Source of the DNA: Burkholderiaceae bacterium
GTDB lineage: Bacteria > Pseudomonadota > Gammaproteobacteria > Burkholderiales > Burkholderiaceae_C
Reading direction: 5' to 3'
Assembly (NCBI GenBank): GCA_024235855.1
Contig: JACKLN010000003.1
Coordinates: 1-64,000, forward strand
Length of the DNA stretch: 64,000 nt
The notes under the pieces are model-generated. The model ran no database searches and was not told where the DNA came from. It saw nothing but the letters and a program-made list of their open reading frames with translations. A program made the position numbers and the translations under genes. This document shows, piece by piece, positions 21,269 to 29,194 of this stretch (positions are counted from its first letter, which is position 1; every line of letters begins with the position of its first letter).

Positions 21269-23031
21269 AGGTGCTCGCAAAGGTGCCGGAAGGCCAGGAC
21301 GCACAGCTCGGCGTCGTCGGCGCTGATGGTCTCCAGCGGGTTGTGGCTGATGCCGGCGTTGCCGCCGCGCACGAAGAGCATGGCCTGGGGCATGACTTCG
21401 TGCAGCTTCATCGCGTCGTGGCCGGCGCCGCTGGGCATCCGGAACAGCGGCAGGCCCAGCGCCTGCACCGCCGCTTCCCAGCGCGCCTGCCAGGCCGGGT
21501 GGCTGGGCGCGGCGGCGGCGCGCATGGTCTCTTCGAGCTTCAGCGTCAGGCCGCGGCGGGTGGCAATGGCCTCGGCCTGCGCCAGCACGTCGGCCACGGC
21601 GGCGTCGCGCACCGGGTCGGTGGTGGCGCGCAGGTCCAGGCTGAAGCGGCAGCGGCCGGGCACCACGTTGATCGAGCCGCCGGGCACGTCCAGCAGGCCG
21701 ACGGTGCCCACGGTGTCGGGCGTCTGCGCGGCGCGCTGTTCGACGAACAGCAGCAGCTCGGCCACGCCGGCGGCGGCGTCGCGGCGCTGGCCCATCGGCG
21801 TGGTGCCGGCGTGGCTGGCCAGGCCGATCATCTCGCCGACGAAGCGCCGGCCGCCGTTGATGGAGGTGACGATGCCCAGCGGCTGGTCGGCCGCGTCCAG
21901 CACCGGGCCCTGCTCGATGTGCACCTCGACGAAGCCCAGGTACTGCGCCGGGTCGCGGGTGCACGCGGCGATGGCTTCCATCGTGCCCGGCAGGCCCACG
22001 GCCTGCATGGCCTGGCGCATGGTGATGCCGTCGGCGTCGGCCTGGTCCAGCCAGGCGGGGTCGAACTGGCCGAGCAGGGCGCCGGAGCCCAGGAAGGTGG
22101 CCTTGTAGCGCTGGCCTTCCTCCTCGGCGAAGCCCACGACCTCGAGGCCGTGCTTCAGCCGCCGGCCTGTGCGGTGCAGCGCCTGCACCACCGCCATCGG
22201 CACGAAGATGCCCAGCCGGCCGTCGTACCGGCCGCCGTTGCGCACGGTGTCGAAGTGGCTGCCGGTGAGCAGGCGGGGCGCCGCCGGGTCGGCGCCGTGG
22301 TAGACGGCGACGAGGTTGCCCACGGCGTCCTCGCCCACCTCGTCGAAACCGCAGTCCCGCATCCACGCCTGCAGCTGCGCACTGCAGGCGCGGTGGGCCG
22401 CGGTGAGGTACGTCACCGTCAGCTGGCCCTGTTCCTTGTAGCCGGGGTCGCTGTGCGCGGCCAGGGCTTCGGCCCAGTCCCAGACCTGCTCGCCGGCGGT
22501 GGGCCGCAGGCCGAGCTTGTCGTTCAGCCGGATCTGCGCGATGCGGTGGATCTGGCGCAGGCTCTCGGCGAACTCGACGTCGGGGTGGTGGTCCAGCCGG
22601 CGCGCGAAGGTGGCGATGATCTCGCTGCGCGCGAGGCCGGTGCCGCGCGGGCCGCGCACCGCCAGGATGAAGGGCCAGCCGAAGCGCGCGTTGTAGTCGG
22701 CGTTGAGCTGCTGCAGGCGCGCGAACTCCTCGGGCGTGCAGGCCGTCAGCCCGGCGCGCTGCTGTTCTCCGGTGGATTCGGCGGTGAGCGTCTGGGCCAC
22801 CATGGCCTTGCCGGCCAGTTCCGGGTGGGCGCGGATCAGGCCCAGCTGCTCGGCGCGCGGTGCGGTGCGTACCACGTCGGCCAGCGCCTTGAGCAGCGCT
22901 GCCACGGTGGTGAAGGGGCGTGCCGCTGCGGCACGCGCGGCGATCCACGGCGAGTGCTCGTAGACGCCGTCCAGCGCGGCGACGAAGCCGTCGGCGTCGG
23001 CCGCGTTGAGCTGTTCGAGGGTGAGGCTCAT
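21265..23031 (-). CDS. uraD-allC: Fusion of OHCU decarboxylase (UraD) and allantoate amidohydrolase (AllC)
   Basis: 588 residues carrying two enzymes. Residues 1-165 are 2-oxo-4-hydroxy-4-carboxy-5-ureidoimidazoline decarboxylase: IRAHPELAGK with catalytic His69, STGEQQ with Glu89, and FILAVRG. Residues ~175-588 are an M20-type allantoate amidohydrolase: LLTGSHFDTVRNGGRYDG (metal ligands His259, Asp261), AEEEGQRY (Glu pair ~303-305), and HIEQGPVLD. It thus covers the third step of urate breakdown and the step after allantoinase. Both domains keep their key residues. The gene overlaps puuE upstream and the M20 gene downstream, each by ATGA. Fusions of these two enzymes are known in some Burkholderiales (from memory). 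Confidence 0.9.
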   Translation of the reverse strand: MSLTLEQLNAADADGFVAALDGVYEHSPWIAARAAAARPFTTVAALLKALADVVRTAPRAEQLGLIRAHPELAGKAMVAQTLTAESTGEQQRAGLTACTPEEFARLQQLNADYNARFGWPFILAVRGPRGTGLARSEIIATFARRLDHHPDVEFAESLRQIHRIAQIRLNDKLGLRPTAGEQVWDWAEALAAHSDPGYKEQGQLTVTYLTAAHRACSAQLQAWMRDCGFDEVGEDAVGNLVAVYHGADPAAPRLLTGSHFDTVRNGGRYDGRLGIFVPMAVVQALHRTGRRLKHGLEVVGFAEEEGQRYKATFLGSGALLGQFDPAWLDQADADGITMRQAMQAVGLPGTMEAIAACTRDPAQYLGFVEVHIEQGPVLDAADQPLGIVTSINGGRRFVGEMIGLASHAGTTPMGQRRDAAAGVAELLLFVEQRAAQTPDTVGTVGLLDVPGGSINVVPGRCRFSLDLRATTDPVRDAAVADVLAQAEAIATRRGLTLKLEETMRAAAAPSHPAWQARWEAAVQALGLPLFRMPSGAGHDAMKLHEVMPQAMLFVRGGNAGISHNPLETISADDAELCVLAFRHLCEHL

Positions 23032-23978
23032 GTCCAGACGAAGGCCGTGGCCGGGTCGAAGGGGTGGGTGCGCCGCCAGTGCTCGGCGATGTCGATGCGG
23101 CGCGCGACCCAGACGCGGTCGTGCGCCTGCACGTGGTCCAGGAAGCGCTGCAGCGCGCGGAAGCGGCCCGGGCGGCCGAGCAGGCGGCAGTGCAGGCCGA
23201 TGCTCATCATGCTCGGCTGCGTGTCGCCCTCGGCGTAGTGCACGTCGAAGGCGTCCTTCAGATACTGGAAGAAGGGCTCGCCGTGGCTGAAGCCCTGCGG
23301 CAGCGCAAAGCGCATGTCGTTGCAGTCCAGCGTGTAGGGCACCACCAGGTGCGGTGCCAGCTCGCCGCCGCTCTTCTTCACCTGCAGCCAGAACGGCAGG
23401 TCGTCGCCGTAGTAGTCGCTGTCGTAGGTGAAGCCGCCGAAGTCGGCCACCAGGCGGCGCGTGGCCGGGCTGTCGCGCCCCGTGTACCAGCCCAGCGGGC
23501 GCTGACCGGTGAGCTGCGTGATCGCGTCCATGCAGCGCGCCATGTGCTCGCGCTCGGTGGCCTCGTCCACGTTCTGATAGTGGATCCAGCGCCAGCCGTG
23601 GGCGGCGATCTCGTGCCCGCCCTCGACGAAGGCGGCGGTCACGTCGGGACAGCGCTGCAGCGCCATGCCCACGCCGAAGACCGTCAGCGGCAGGCCGCGC
23701 CGCTCGAACTCGCGCAGGAGGCGCCAGACGCCCACGCGCGAGCCGTACTCGTAGATGCCCTCCATGCTCAGGTGCCGCGCCGGGTAGGCGGCTGGGTTGA
23801 ACATCTCGGAGAGGAACTGCTCGCTGCCGGCGTCGCCGTGCAGCACGCTGTTCTCGCCCCCTTCCTCGAAGTTCAGCACGAACTGCACGGCCACGCGGGC
23901 GTCGCCGGGCCAGCGCGGGTGCGGCGGGTGGCGGCCGTGGCCAGCCAGGTCGCGGGGGTAGGTCGGCTCGGTGGGCAT
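23028..23978 (-). CDS. puuE: Allantoinase, polysaccharide-deacetylase type (PuuE)
   Basis: 316 residues from ATG 23978, chosen because it places TYPRDLAGHGRHPPHPRWPG at the N-terminus as in known PuuE proteins; an upstream TTG would add 11 residues. It belongs to the cofactor-light polysaccharide deacetylase fold rather than the AllB amidohydrolase family. NFEEGGENSVLHGD and EIAAHGWRWIHYQNVDEATE are the conserved PuuE blocks. It hydrolyses allantoin to allantoate in the cytosol. It is the first gene of the minus-strand trio (puuE, uraD-allC, M20) and is divergent from uraH with 53 bp between, so one control region probably serves both directions. Confidence 0.92.
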   Translation of the reverse strand: MPTEPTYPRDLAGHGRHPPHPRWPGDARVAVQFVLNFEEGGENSVLHGDAGSEQFLSEMFNPAAYPARHLSMEGIYEYGSRVGVWRLLREFERRGLPLTVFGVGMALQRCPDVTAAFVEGGHEIAAHGWRWIHYQNVDEATEREHMARCMDAITQLTGQRPLGWYTGRDSPATRRLVADFGGFTYDSDYYGDDLPFWLQVKKSGGELAPHLVVPYTLDCNDMRFALPQGFSHGEPFFQYLKDAFDVHYAEGDTQPSMMSIGLHCRLLGRPGRFRALQRFLDHVQAHDRVWVARRIDIAEHWRRTHPFDPATAFVWT

Positions 23979-24031
23979 GCGGCTTGCGATATCGTGAGGC
24001 GATTCCTGCAAGTGTGCACCGGGAGCAAACC
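23979..24031. promoter_or_regulatory. Divergent control region of the urate/allantoin cluster
   Basis: 53 bp separate puuE (leftward) from uraH (rightward). It holds an 8-bp palindrome CGATATCG and flanking CTTGC/GCAAG arms, which could be an operator. No regulator gene lies in the cluster itself. uraH has GGGAG seven bases before its ATG. Confidence 0.35.
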
Positions 24032-24388
24032 ATGGGCCATCTGAGCACCCACGTGCTCGACACCGCGCACGGCTGTCCGGCCGCCGGCATGCGCGTGACG
24101 CTGCAGCGCATCGGCGCCGATGGCGCGGCGCAGGACGTCAAGACCGTGACGCTCAACGCCGACGGCCGGGCCGACGGCCCGCTGCTGGCCGCCGCCGAAA
24201 TGGCCGCCGGCCGCTGGCGGCTGCGCTTCGACGTGGCGCCCTACTTCGGTGCGCGCGGCGTGGCCCTGCCCGACCCGCCCTTCATCGACGTGGTGCAGAT
24301 CGACTTCGGCATCGCCGACGCCGCCGGCCACTACCACGTGCCGCTGCTGGTGAGCCCGTGGAGCTATTCCACCTACCGCGGGTCATGA
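24032..24388 (+). CDS. uraH: 5-hydroxyisourate hydrolase (transthyretin-like)
   Basis: 118 residues from ATG 24032, with GGGAG upstream. Opening MGHLSTHVLDTAHGCPAAGM and ending in SPWSYSTYRGS, both signatures of the transthyretin-related HIU hydrolases (the C-terminal YRGS tetrapeptide is diagnostic). His6-type, Arg and the C-terminal Tyr-Arg active-site residues are in place. The enzyme converts 5-hydroxyisourate, the product of urate oxidase, to OHCU, which UraD then decarboxylates. Length is normal. It is the first gene of the rightward half of the cluster and lies 76 bp before puuD. Confidence 0.96.
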   Translation: MGHLSTHVLDTAHGCPAAGMRVTLQRIGADGAAQDVKTVTLNADGRADGPLLAAAEMAAGRWRLRFDVAPYFGARGVALPDPPFIDVVQIDFGIADAAGHYHVPLLVSPWSYSTYRGS

Positions 24389-24464
24389 GGCCCCCAAGCT
24401 CACTGCGTTCGCGGCCCCCCATGGGGGCGCGCGCCTCCCTTGGGGCGGCCCGGCGGGAGGCGCG
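24389..24464 (+). repeat. Structured repeat-like intergenic element; perfect hairpin covers the puuD ribosome binding site
   Basis: The uraH-puuD gap contains CCCCCAAGCTCACTGCGTTC, then a CCCCCATGGGGG palindrome, then perfect 10-bp arms at 24430-24439 and 24455-24464 (CGCGCCTCCC / GGGAGGCGCG) around a 15-base loop. The right arm contains the GGGAGG ribosome binding site and ends directly at ATG 24465. The wording resembles a G+C-rich repeat that I recall as common between Burkholderiales genes. Confidence 0.6.
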
Positions 24465-25673
24465 ATGACGCTCGACCCCTACCTGCTCGACTGGGCCAAC
24501 CTGCTGCTGCGCTGGGCGCACGTGATCACGGCCATCGCCTGGATCGGCTCGTCGTTCTACTTCGTGATGCTGGACAACAGCCTCACGCCGCCGGAGCACG
24601 ACGACTTCAAGGCCAAGGGCGTGGACGGCGAGCTCTGGGCGGTGCACGGCGGCGGCTTCTACCACTCGCAGAAGTACAAGGTGGCGCCGCGCTGGCGCGG
24701 CATCCCGGAGCGGCTGCACTGGAGCTACTGGGAGAGCTACAGCACCTGGCTGACCGGCTTTGCGCTGTTCACGGTGCTGTACCTGTTCAACGCCGGCAGC
24801 TTCCTGATCGACCGCACGGTGTTCGACTGGTCCCCCGCAGCGGCCATCGCCACGGCGCTGGGCTTCCTGGTCGCCTTTTGGTTCGTCTACGACGTCATCT
24901 GCCGCACGCTGGGCCAGGGCGCCAGGGGCGACCTCATCGTCGGCGGCGCGGTGCTGGTGTTCGTGGTGCTGGCGTCGTGGGCCGCCTGCCAGCTGTTCGC
25001 CGGCCGCGCCGCCTTCCTGCTGGTCGGCGCGATGCTGGCCACGGCGATGAGCGCCAACGTGTTCTTCGTCATCATCCCGGGGCAGAAGAAGGTGATCGCG
25101 GCGCTGCAGGCCGGCCAGGCGCCGGACCCGGTGCACGGCCAGCGCGGCAAGCAGCGCAGCGTGCACAACACCTACTTCACGCTGCCGGTCATCGTGGCCA
25201 TGCTGTCCAACCACTACGGCTGGCTGACGCAAGGCGAGCACAACTGGGCCGTGCTGGTGCTGCTGATGGCCGCCGGCGCGCTGATCCGCCACAGCTTCGC
25301 CGCCCGCCACGCGGCGCACGTGCAGGGCCGGCGCGCGCCTTGGGAACACGCGGTGGTCGGGGTGGCGCTGCTACTGGGCCTGGCCGTGTGGCTGGCGCCG
25401 GCCCCGAAGCCTGCCGCCGCCGCGGCCGCCCCGGTGACCTGGCCGGCGGTGCAGGCCGTCATCGAACAGCGCTGCGTGCTCTGCCATGGTGAACAGGTGC
25501 AGAACAAGGCCGTGGCGCTGCACACGCCGGCGCTGGTGCAGCAGCACGCGCTGGCGGTCTACCAGCAGGTGGCGGTGCTGAAGCTGATGCCGATGAACAA
25601 CGCCACCCAGATCACCGACGCCGAGCGTGACCTGATCAGGCGCTGGTACGAGGCCGGGGCGCCCACGAAGTGA
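24465..25673 (+). CDS. puuD: Membrane-bound urate oxidase with cytochrome c domain (PuuD)
   Basis: 402 residues. The N-terminal ~310 residues have about eight membrane helices and the urate oxidase block WIGSSFYFVMLDNSL with WAVHGGGFYHSQKY. The C-terminal soluble part carries one c-type haem motif CVLCHG (Cys337, Cys340, His341). It oxidises urate to 5-hydroxyisourate at the membrane and probably passes electrons to the respiratory chain through the haem domain rather than making hydrogen peroxide. Its stop overlaps the GTG of the following deaminase gene (GTGA), so the two are translationally coupled. Its ribosome binding site is buried in a perfect hairpin. Confidence 0.94.
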   Translation: MTLDPYLLDWANLLLRWAHVITAIAWIGSSFYFVMLDNSLTPPEHDDFKAKGVDGELWAVHGGGFYHSQKYKVAPRWRGIPERLHWSYWESYSTWLTGFALFTVLYLFNAGSFLIDRTVFDWSPAAAIATALGFLVAFWFVYDVICRTLGQGARGDLIVGGAVLVFVVLASWAACQLFAGRAAFLLVGAMLATAMSANVFFVIIPGQKKVIAALQAGQAPDPVHGQRGKQRSVHNTYFTLPVIVAMLSNHYGWLTQGEHNWAVLVLLMAAGALIRHSFAARHAAHVQGRRAPWEHAVVGVALLLGLAVWLAPAPKPAAAAAAPVTWPAVQAVIEQRCVLCHGEQVQNKAVALHTPALVQQHALAVYQQVAVLKLMPMNNATQITDAERDLIRRWYEAGAPTK

Positions 25674-27022
25674 GCACGCTGCTGGTCCGCCACGCCACGC
25701 TGCTGGCGACGATGGACGACGCGCACCGCGAGATCCCCGACGGCGCAGTCTTCATCCGCGACCACGTCATCGAGGCCGTCGGCCCGACGGCGGACCTGCC
25801 CGCCACGGCCGACGTGGTCATCGACGCGACCGACCAGGTCGTGCTGCCGGGCCTGGTCAACACCCACCACCACTTCTACCAGACGCTCACCCGCGTGCTG
25901 CCGGCGGCGCAGGACGCCGAGCTGTTCGACTGGCTGCGTGCGCTCTACCCGGTGTGGGCGCGGCTGACGCCGGAGATGGCCTTCGTCAGCACGCAGACGG
26001 CGGCGGCCGAACTGCTGCTGTCGGGCTGCACCACCAGCAGCGACCACCTCTACCTCTTTCCCAACGGCACCACCCTGGACGACACGCTGGAAGCGGCGAT
26101 GCAGATCGGCCTGCGCTTCCACGCCGCGCGCGGTGCGATGAGCGTGGGCGAAAGCCGCGGCGGCCTGCCGCCCGACAGCGTCGTCGAGGACGAGGACGCC
26201 ATCCTGGCCGACACCGAGCGCCTGATCCAACGCTGGCACGACCCGGCGCGCTTCGCGATGCGGCGCATCGTGGTCGCGCCCTGCAGCCCGTTCTCCGTCA
26301 GCCGCCAGCTGATGGAAGACGCGGCGGTGCTCGCGCGCCGGCACCGCGTGCGCCTGCACACCCACCTGGCGGAGAACCAGAAGGACATCGACTACACGCG
26401 CGAACACTTCGGCTGCACGCCGGCCGAATACGCCGAGCAGCTGGGTTGGGTGGGGCCGGACGTGTGGCATGCGCACTGCGTGCAGCTGGACGCGGCCGGC
26501 ATCCAGCTCTTCGCGCGCACCGGTACCGGTGTGGCGCACTGCCCGGGCAGCAACATGCGCCTGGCCTCGGGCATCGCGCCCATCCGCGCCATGCGCGACG
26601 CCGGCGTGCCGGTGGGCCTGGCGGTGGACGGCTCGGCCAGCAACGACAGCGGCCACCTGCTGGCCGAGGCGCGGCTGGCGCTGCTGCTGCAGCGCGTGGG
26701 CCACGGCCCCGATGCGCTGACCGCGCGCGACGTGCTGGAGATCGCCACCCGCGGCGGTGCCCGGGTGCTCGGCCGCGACGACATCGGTGCGCTGGCGCCG
26801 GGCATGGCGGCCGACCTGATCACCGTGCCGCTGGACGAGGTGGGCCTGGCCGGCGCGGGGCACGACCCGATCGCGGCGGTGTTCTTCTGCCAGGTGCCGC
26901 GCGTGAAGCACAGCGTGGTGCATGGCCGCCACGTGGTGGCCGACGGCCGGCTGACCACGCTGGACCTGCCGGCGCTGCTGGCGCGGCACCGGGCGCTGGC
27001 GCGGGATCTGGCCAGCGGTTGA
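25670..27022 (+). CDS. 8-oxoguanine deaminase (amidohydrolase superfamily)
   Basis: 450 residues from GTG 25670, which overlaps the puuD stop. The amidohydrolase metal site is complete: PGLVNTHHHFYQTL, HTHLAENQKD, HAHCVQLD and VDGSASNDSGHLLAEARLAL. The last block is close to the DGSASND signature of 8-oxoguanine deaminases such as Pseudomonas PA0142. It would turn 8-oxoguanine into urate-level purine (8-oxoxanthine = urate), feeding PuuD directly, which fits its place in the operon. Guanine deaminase or cytosine-type activity is less likely. No signal peptide; cytosolic. Confidence 0.9.
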   Translation: MSTLLVRHATLLATMDDAHREIPDGAVFIRDHVIEAVGPTADLPATADVVIDATDQVVLPGLVNTHHHFYQTLTRVLPAAQDAELFDWLRALYPVWARLTPEMAFVSTQTAAAELLLSGCTTSSDHLYLFPNGTTLDDTLEAAMQIGLRFHAARGAMSVGESRGGLPPDSVVEDEDAILADTERLIQRWHDPARFAMRRIVVAPCSPFSVSRQLMEDAAVLARRHRVRLHTHLAENQKDIDYTREHFGCTPAEYAEQLGWVGPDVWHAHCVQLDAAGIQLFARTGTGVAHCPGSNMRLASGIAPIRAMRDAGVPVGLAVDGSASNDSGHLLAEARLALLLQRVGHGPDALTARDVLEIATRGGARVLGRDDIGALAPGMAADLITVPLDEVGLAGAGHDPIAAVFFCQVPRVKHSVVHGRHVVADGRLTTLDLPALLARHRALARDLASG

Positions 27023-27107
27023 ACACCGGCCGGCGTGGCCGGGGCGTGTCGAGAACCGGCGCCGCCGATCGTCGTCTGGGGGTCATCCACTGCAACGGGA
27101 GCCCGCC

Positions 27108-27536
27108 ATGGCCACCTCGCTCGTCCCCTACCTGTCGTTCGACCACACCTGCGCCGAGGCGATGCACCTCTACGCCGAGGTGCTCGGTGCCCGCCTCGAG
27201 ACACTGATGACGTACGGTCAGGCGCCGGGCATGGCCGAACACGTGGCCGAGGTCGACCGTGGCCGTGTGATGCACGCCTACCTCGTGCACCCGGACTTCA
27301 CGCTGATGGCCGGTGACGGCACCTGCGAGATGCCGTACCAGAAGGTGCAGGGCATTTCGCTGGCGTTGAGCTTCGACACGGTGGCCGAAGCCCGGCGTGT
27401 GTTCGATGCACTGGGCGCCGGTGGCCAGGTGACGATGCCCATGGGCGAATCGTTCTGGGCGGAAGCTTTCGGTGCCGTGACCGACCGCTATGGCATCAGC
27501 TGGTTGGTCAACGGCGTGCTGAAGCCGATGGCCTGA
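27108..27536 (+). CDS. VOC-fold (PhnB/glyoxalase-like) protein
   Basis: 142 residues from ATG 27108. It opens SLVPYLSFDHTCAEAMHLYAEVLGARLE, then FTLMAGDGTCEMPYQ, and ends with FGAVTDRYGISWLVN: this is the YjdN/PhnB subfamily of vicinal oxygen chelate proteins. Function in this subfamily is poorly defined; several members are annotated as 3-demethylubiquinone-9 methyltransferase-like by old error. Monocistronic by its neighbours: 85 bp after the deaminase and convergent with the cupin gene. I cannot assign a substrate. Confidence 0.85.
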   Translation: MATSLVPYLSFDHTCAEAMHLYAEVLGARLETLMTYGQAPGMAEHVAEVDRGRVMHAYLVHPDFTLMAGDGTCEMPYQKVQGISLALSFDTVAEARRVFDALGAGGQVTMPMGESFWAEAFGAVTDRYGISWLVNGVLKPMA

Positions 27537-27697
27537 GCGCGTGGGCGAGGGCGGCTCGATCCCGTGCGCGGCGTGCTCACCCGGCATGTGAAGTCGGCCA
27601 TGGCCATCTTCTTTGATCACGCCAAGACCCTGCACGCGGCGGCAGGCGGTCAACTGCCGGATCTGGGCTGAGTTGACGCCGCGGGCGCGGCGCTGGT

Positions 27698-28075
27698 TCA
27701 GGTCCGCCAGGGCAGCGCAAGCGCCGTGCCGTCGGGCAGCACGGTACCGACCGGCGAGGCGCCGAAGATGCCGACGATCTCCATCGGCGCAGGGCCGAGG
27801 TTGAAGATCTGGTGGGTGCCGCCCCGGGGCAGGACGAGGGTGCTCTCGGCGCCGAAACGCTCGATGCGACCTTCGGTGTGGACCTCGCCCCAGCCGGCCA
27901 GGCAGAGCACGACTTCGTCGCAGTCGTGGCGGTGGGGCGGGGTCGCAGCACCAGGGGCCAGTGTCTGGCGCCAGACGGAGAGTTGGTCGACGCCGTCAGC
28001 GCGGCCGGCCCAGGTGGCATGGGCGACGCCGGGAATCGGGCTGGCCGCGGGCCGCGTCTGTTCGATGACGGTCAT
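27698..28075 (-). CDS. Small cupin-domain protein
   Basis: 125 residues from ATG 28075, preceded by AAGGAAG. The single cupin barrel has the metal-binding motif PPHRHDCDEVVLCLAGWGEV (two His plus Glu) and a second motif HQIFNLGPAPMEIVG. Cupins of this size are often enzymes or small-molecule binders, and the role here is unknown. It is divergent from a LysR regulator gene at 28228, with a palindromic element between. It is the most likely target of that regulator. Likely cytosolic. Confidence 0.85.
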   Translation of the reverse strand: MTVIEQTRPAASPIPGVAHATWAGRADGVDQLSVWRQTLAPGAATPPHRHDCDEVVLCLAGWGEVHTEGRIERFGAESTLVLPRGGTHQIFNLGPAPMEIVGIFGASPVGTVLPDGTALALPWRT

Positions 28076-28187
28076 GGATCTTCCTTTCGATGGGGAGGTT
28101 CGGTGGGGGTCTGCACAGGTCCGGGGCCCTCGGATGACTCCAGTGTCCACGCCGGGCGTTGAGGATGGAAGAGACTCCAGCGGCATA

Positions 28188-28214
28188 TCATTGAAGACAT
28201 CATGTCCTCAATGA
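28188..28214. promoter_or_regulatory. Inverted-repeat operator between cupin and LysR genes
   Basis: Arms TCATTGAAGAC (28188-28198) and GTCCTCAATGA (28204-28214) are complementary at ten of eleven positions around the 5-base spacer ATCAT. It lies 13 bp before the LysR start and 112 bp before the cupin start. LysR proteins typically bind a dyad next to their own gene and control the divergent one. Confidence 0.6.
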
Positions 28215-28227
28215 CGTCGGCGCCCGC

Positions 28228-29133
28228 ATGACGACGGGCAGCCTGCAGCAGTTCCTGGCCTTCGCGCAGACGGCCCGGCATGGCAGCTTTGCGGCAGCCG
28301 CTCGTGAACTCGGCGGCGCACCTTCGACACTGGCCAAGAGCGTGGCGCGGCTGGAGACGGCCCTCGGAGTCAAGCTCTTCCACCGCACCACCCGCCATGT
28401 TCGGCTGACGGCCGACGGTGAGCGGCTGTACCACCGCTGCGAACGCGTGCTCGCCGAGCTCGACGACCTGCAGTCCGAGGCCGCGGGCGTGCGCAGCGCG
28501 CCCGCGGGCCCGCTGCGCATCGACGTCTCGGCCTGCTATGGCCGGCGCTTCGTGCTACCACTGCTGGCGGACCTTGGCCAGGCACATCCCGGCCTGGTCT
28601 TCGAGGTGCGCCTGCACGACGGCATCGCCGACATGGTGCGCGACGGCATCGACGTGGCCGTGCGTGCCGGCCCGCTCGACGACTCGACGCTGGTCGCGCG
28701 CCGTGTCGACGAACAGCAGCTGCGACTCGTCGCCAGCCCCGCCTACCTGTCGCGCGCCGGCACCCCGAGCACCATCGAGACGCTCGCAGCCCACGCGGCC
28801 ATCGTGTTCCGCCTGCCTGCCAGCGGCCGGAACAGGCCCTGGCAACTGCGGCACGGCCGCCGGCTGCTCTCACTGCATCCGACGCCGACCGTGCAGCTCG
28901 ACGACACCGAGGCGCTGGCCGACGCGGCGCGGCTGGGCTTCGGCCTGTGCCAACTGCCCGACTACGTGGTGCGGGACGAATTGGCCCAGGGCACGTTGGT
29001 GGAACTGTTGCCCGAGCTGCGCCCGCCGCCGATGCCGATCAGCGCCGTGATGCCCACAGGACGGCTCGTGCCGCAGCGCGTGCGTGTGCTCCTGCAGGCG
29101 CTGGACCGCCTGCGCGAGCGGGCACACCCATAG
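28228..29133 (+). CDS. LysR-family transcriptional regulator
   Basis: 301 residues, normal length. N-terminal winged helix-turn-helix with LQQFLAFAQTARHGSFAAAARELGGAPSTLAKSVARLE and LGVKLFHRTTRHVRLT. The effector domain follows from about residue 90 (GPLRIDVSACYGRRFVLPLL). The subfamily resembles those with SGVTDFRL-type replaced by IDVSACYG, commonly regulators of small metabolic or oxidoreductase genes. It is divergent from the cupin gene and has a near-perfect inverted repeat just upstream of its start, so autoregulation and control of the cupin are likely (inference). Confidence 0.92.
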   Translation: MTTGSLQQFLAFAQTARHGSFAAAARELGGAPSTLAKSVARLETALGVKLFHRTTRHVRLTADGERLYHRCERVLAELDDLQSEAAGVRSAPAGPLRIDVSACYGRRFVLPLLADLGQAHPGLVFEVRLHDGIADMVRDGIDVAVRAGPLDDSTLVARRVDEQQLRLVASPAYLSRAGTPSTIETLAAHAAIVFRLPASGRNRPWQLRHGRRLLSLHPTPTVQLDDTEALADAARLGFGLCQLPDYVVRDELAQGTLVELLPELRPPPMPISAVMPTGRLVPQRVRVLLQALDRLRERAHP

Positions 29134-29194
29134 CCCTGCGACGCCGCCGGGCGCCGCCATCATGGCGATGGCGTACGCCCGGGCCCGTGCTGGC

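Noticed and set aside
27573..27671. A 33-codon frame between the VOC and cupin genes (VLTRHVKSAMAIFFDHAK...)
   Set aside because: Short, no ribosome binding site, no recognised motif. It could be a remnant but nothing supports it. The rest of this 161-bp gap shows nothing notable.
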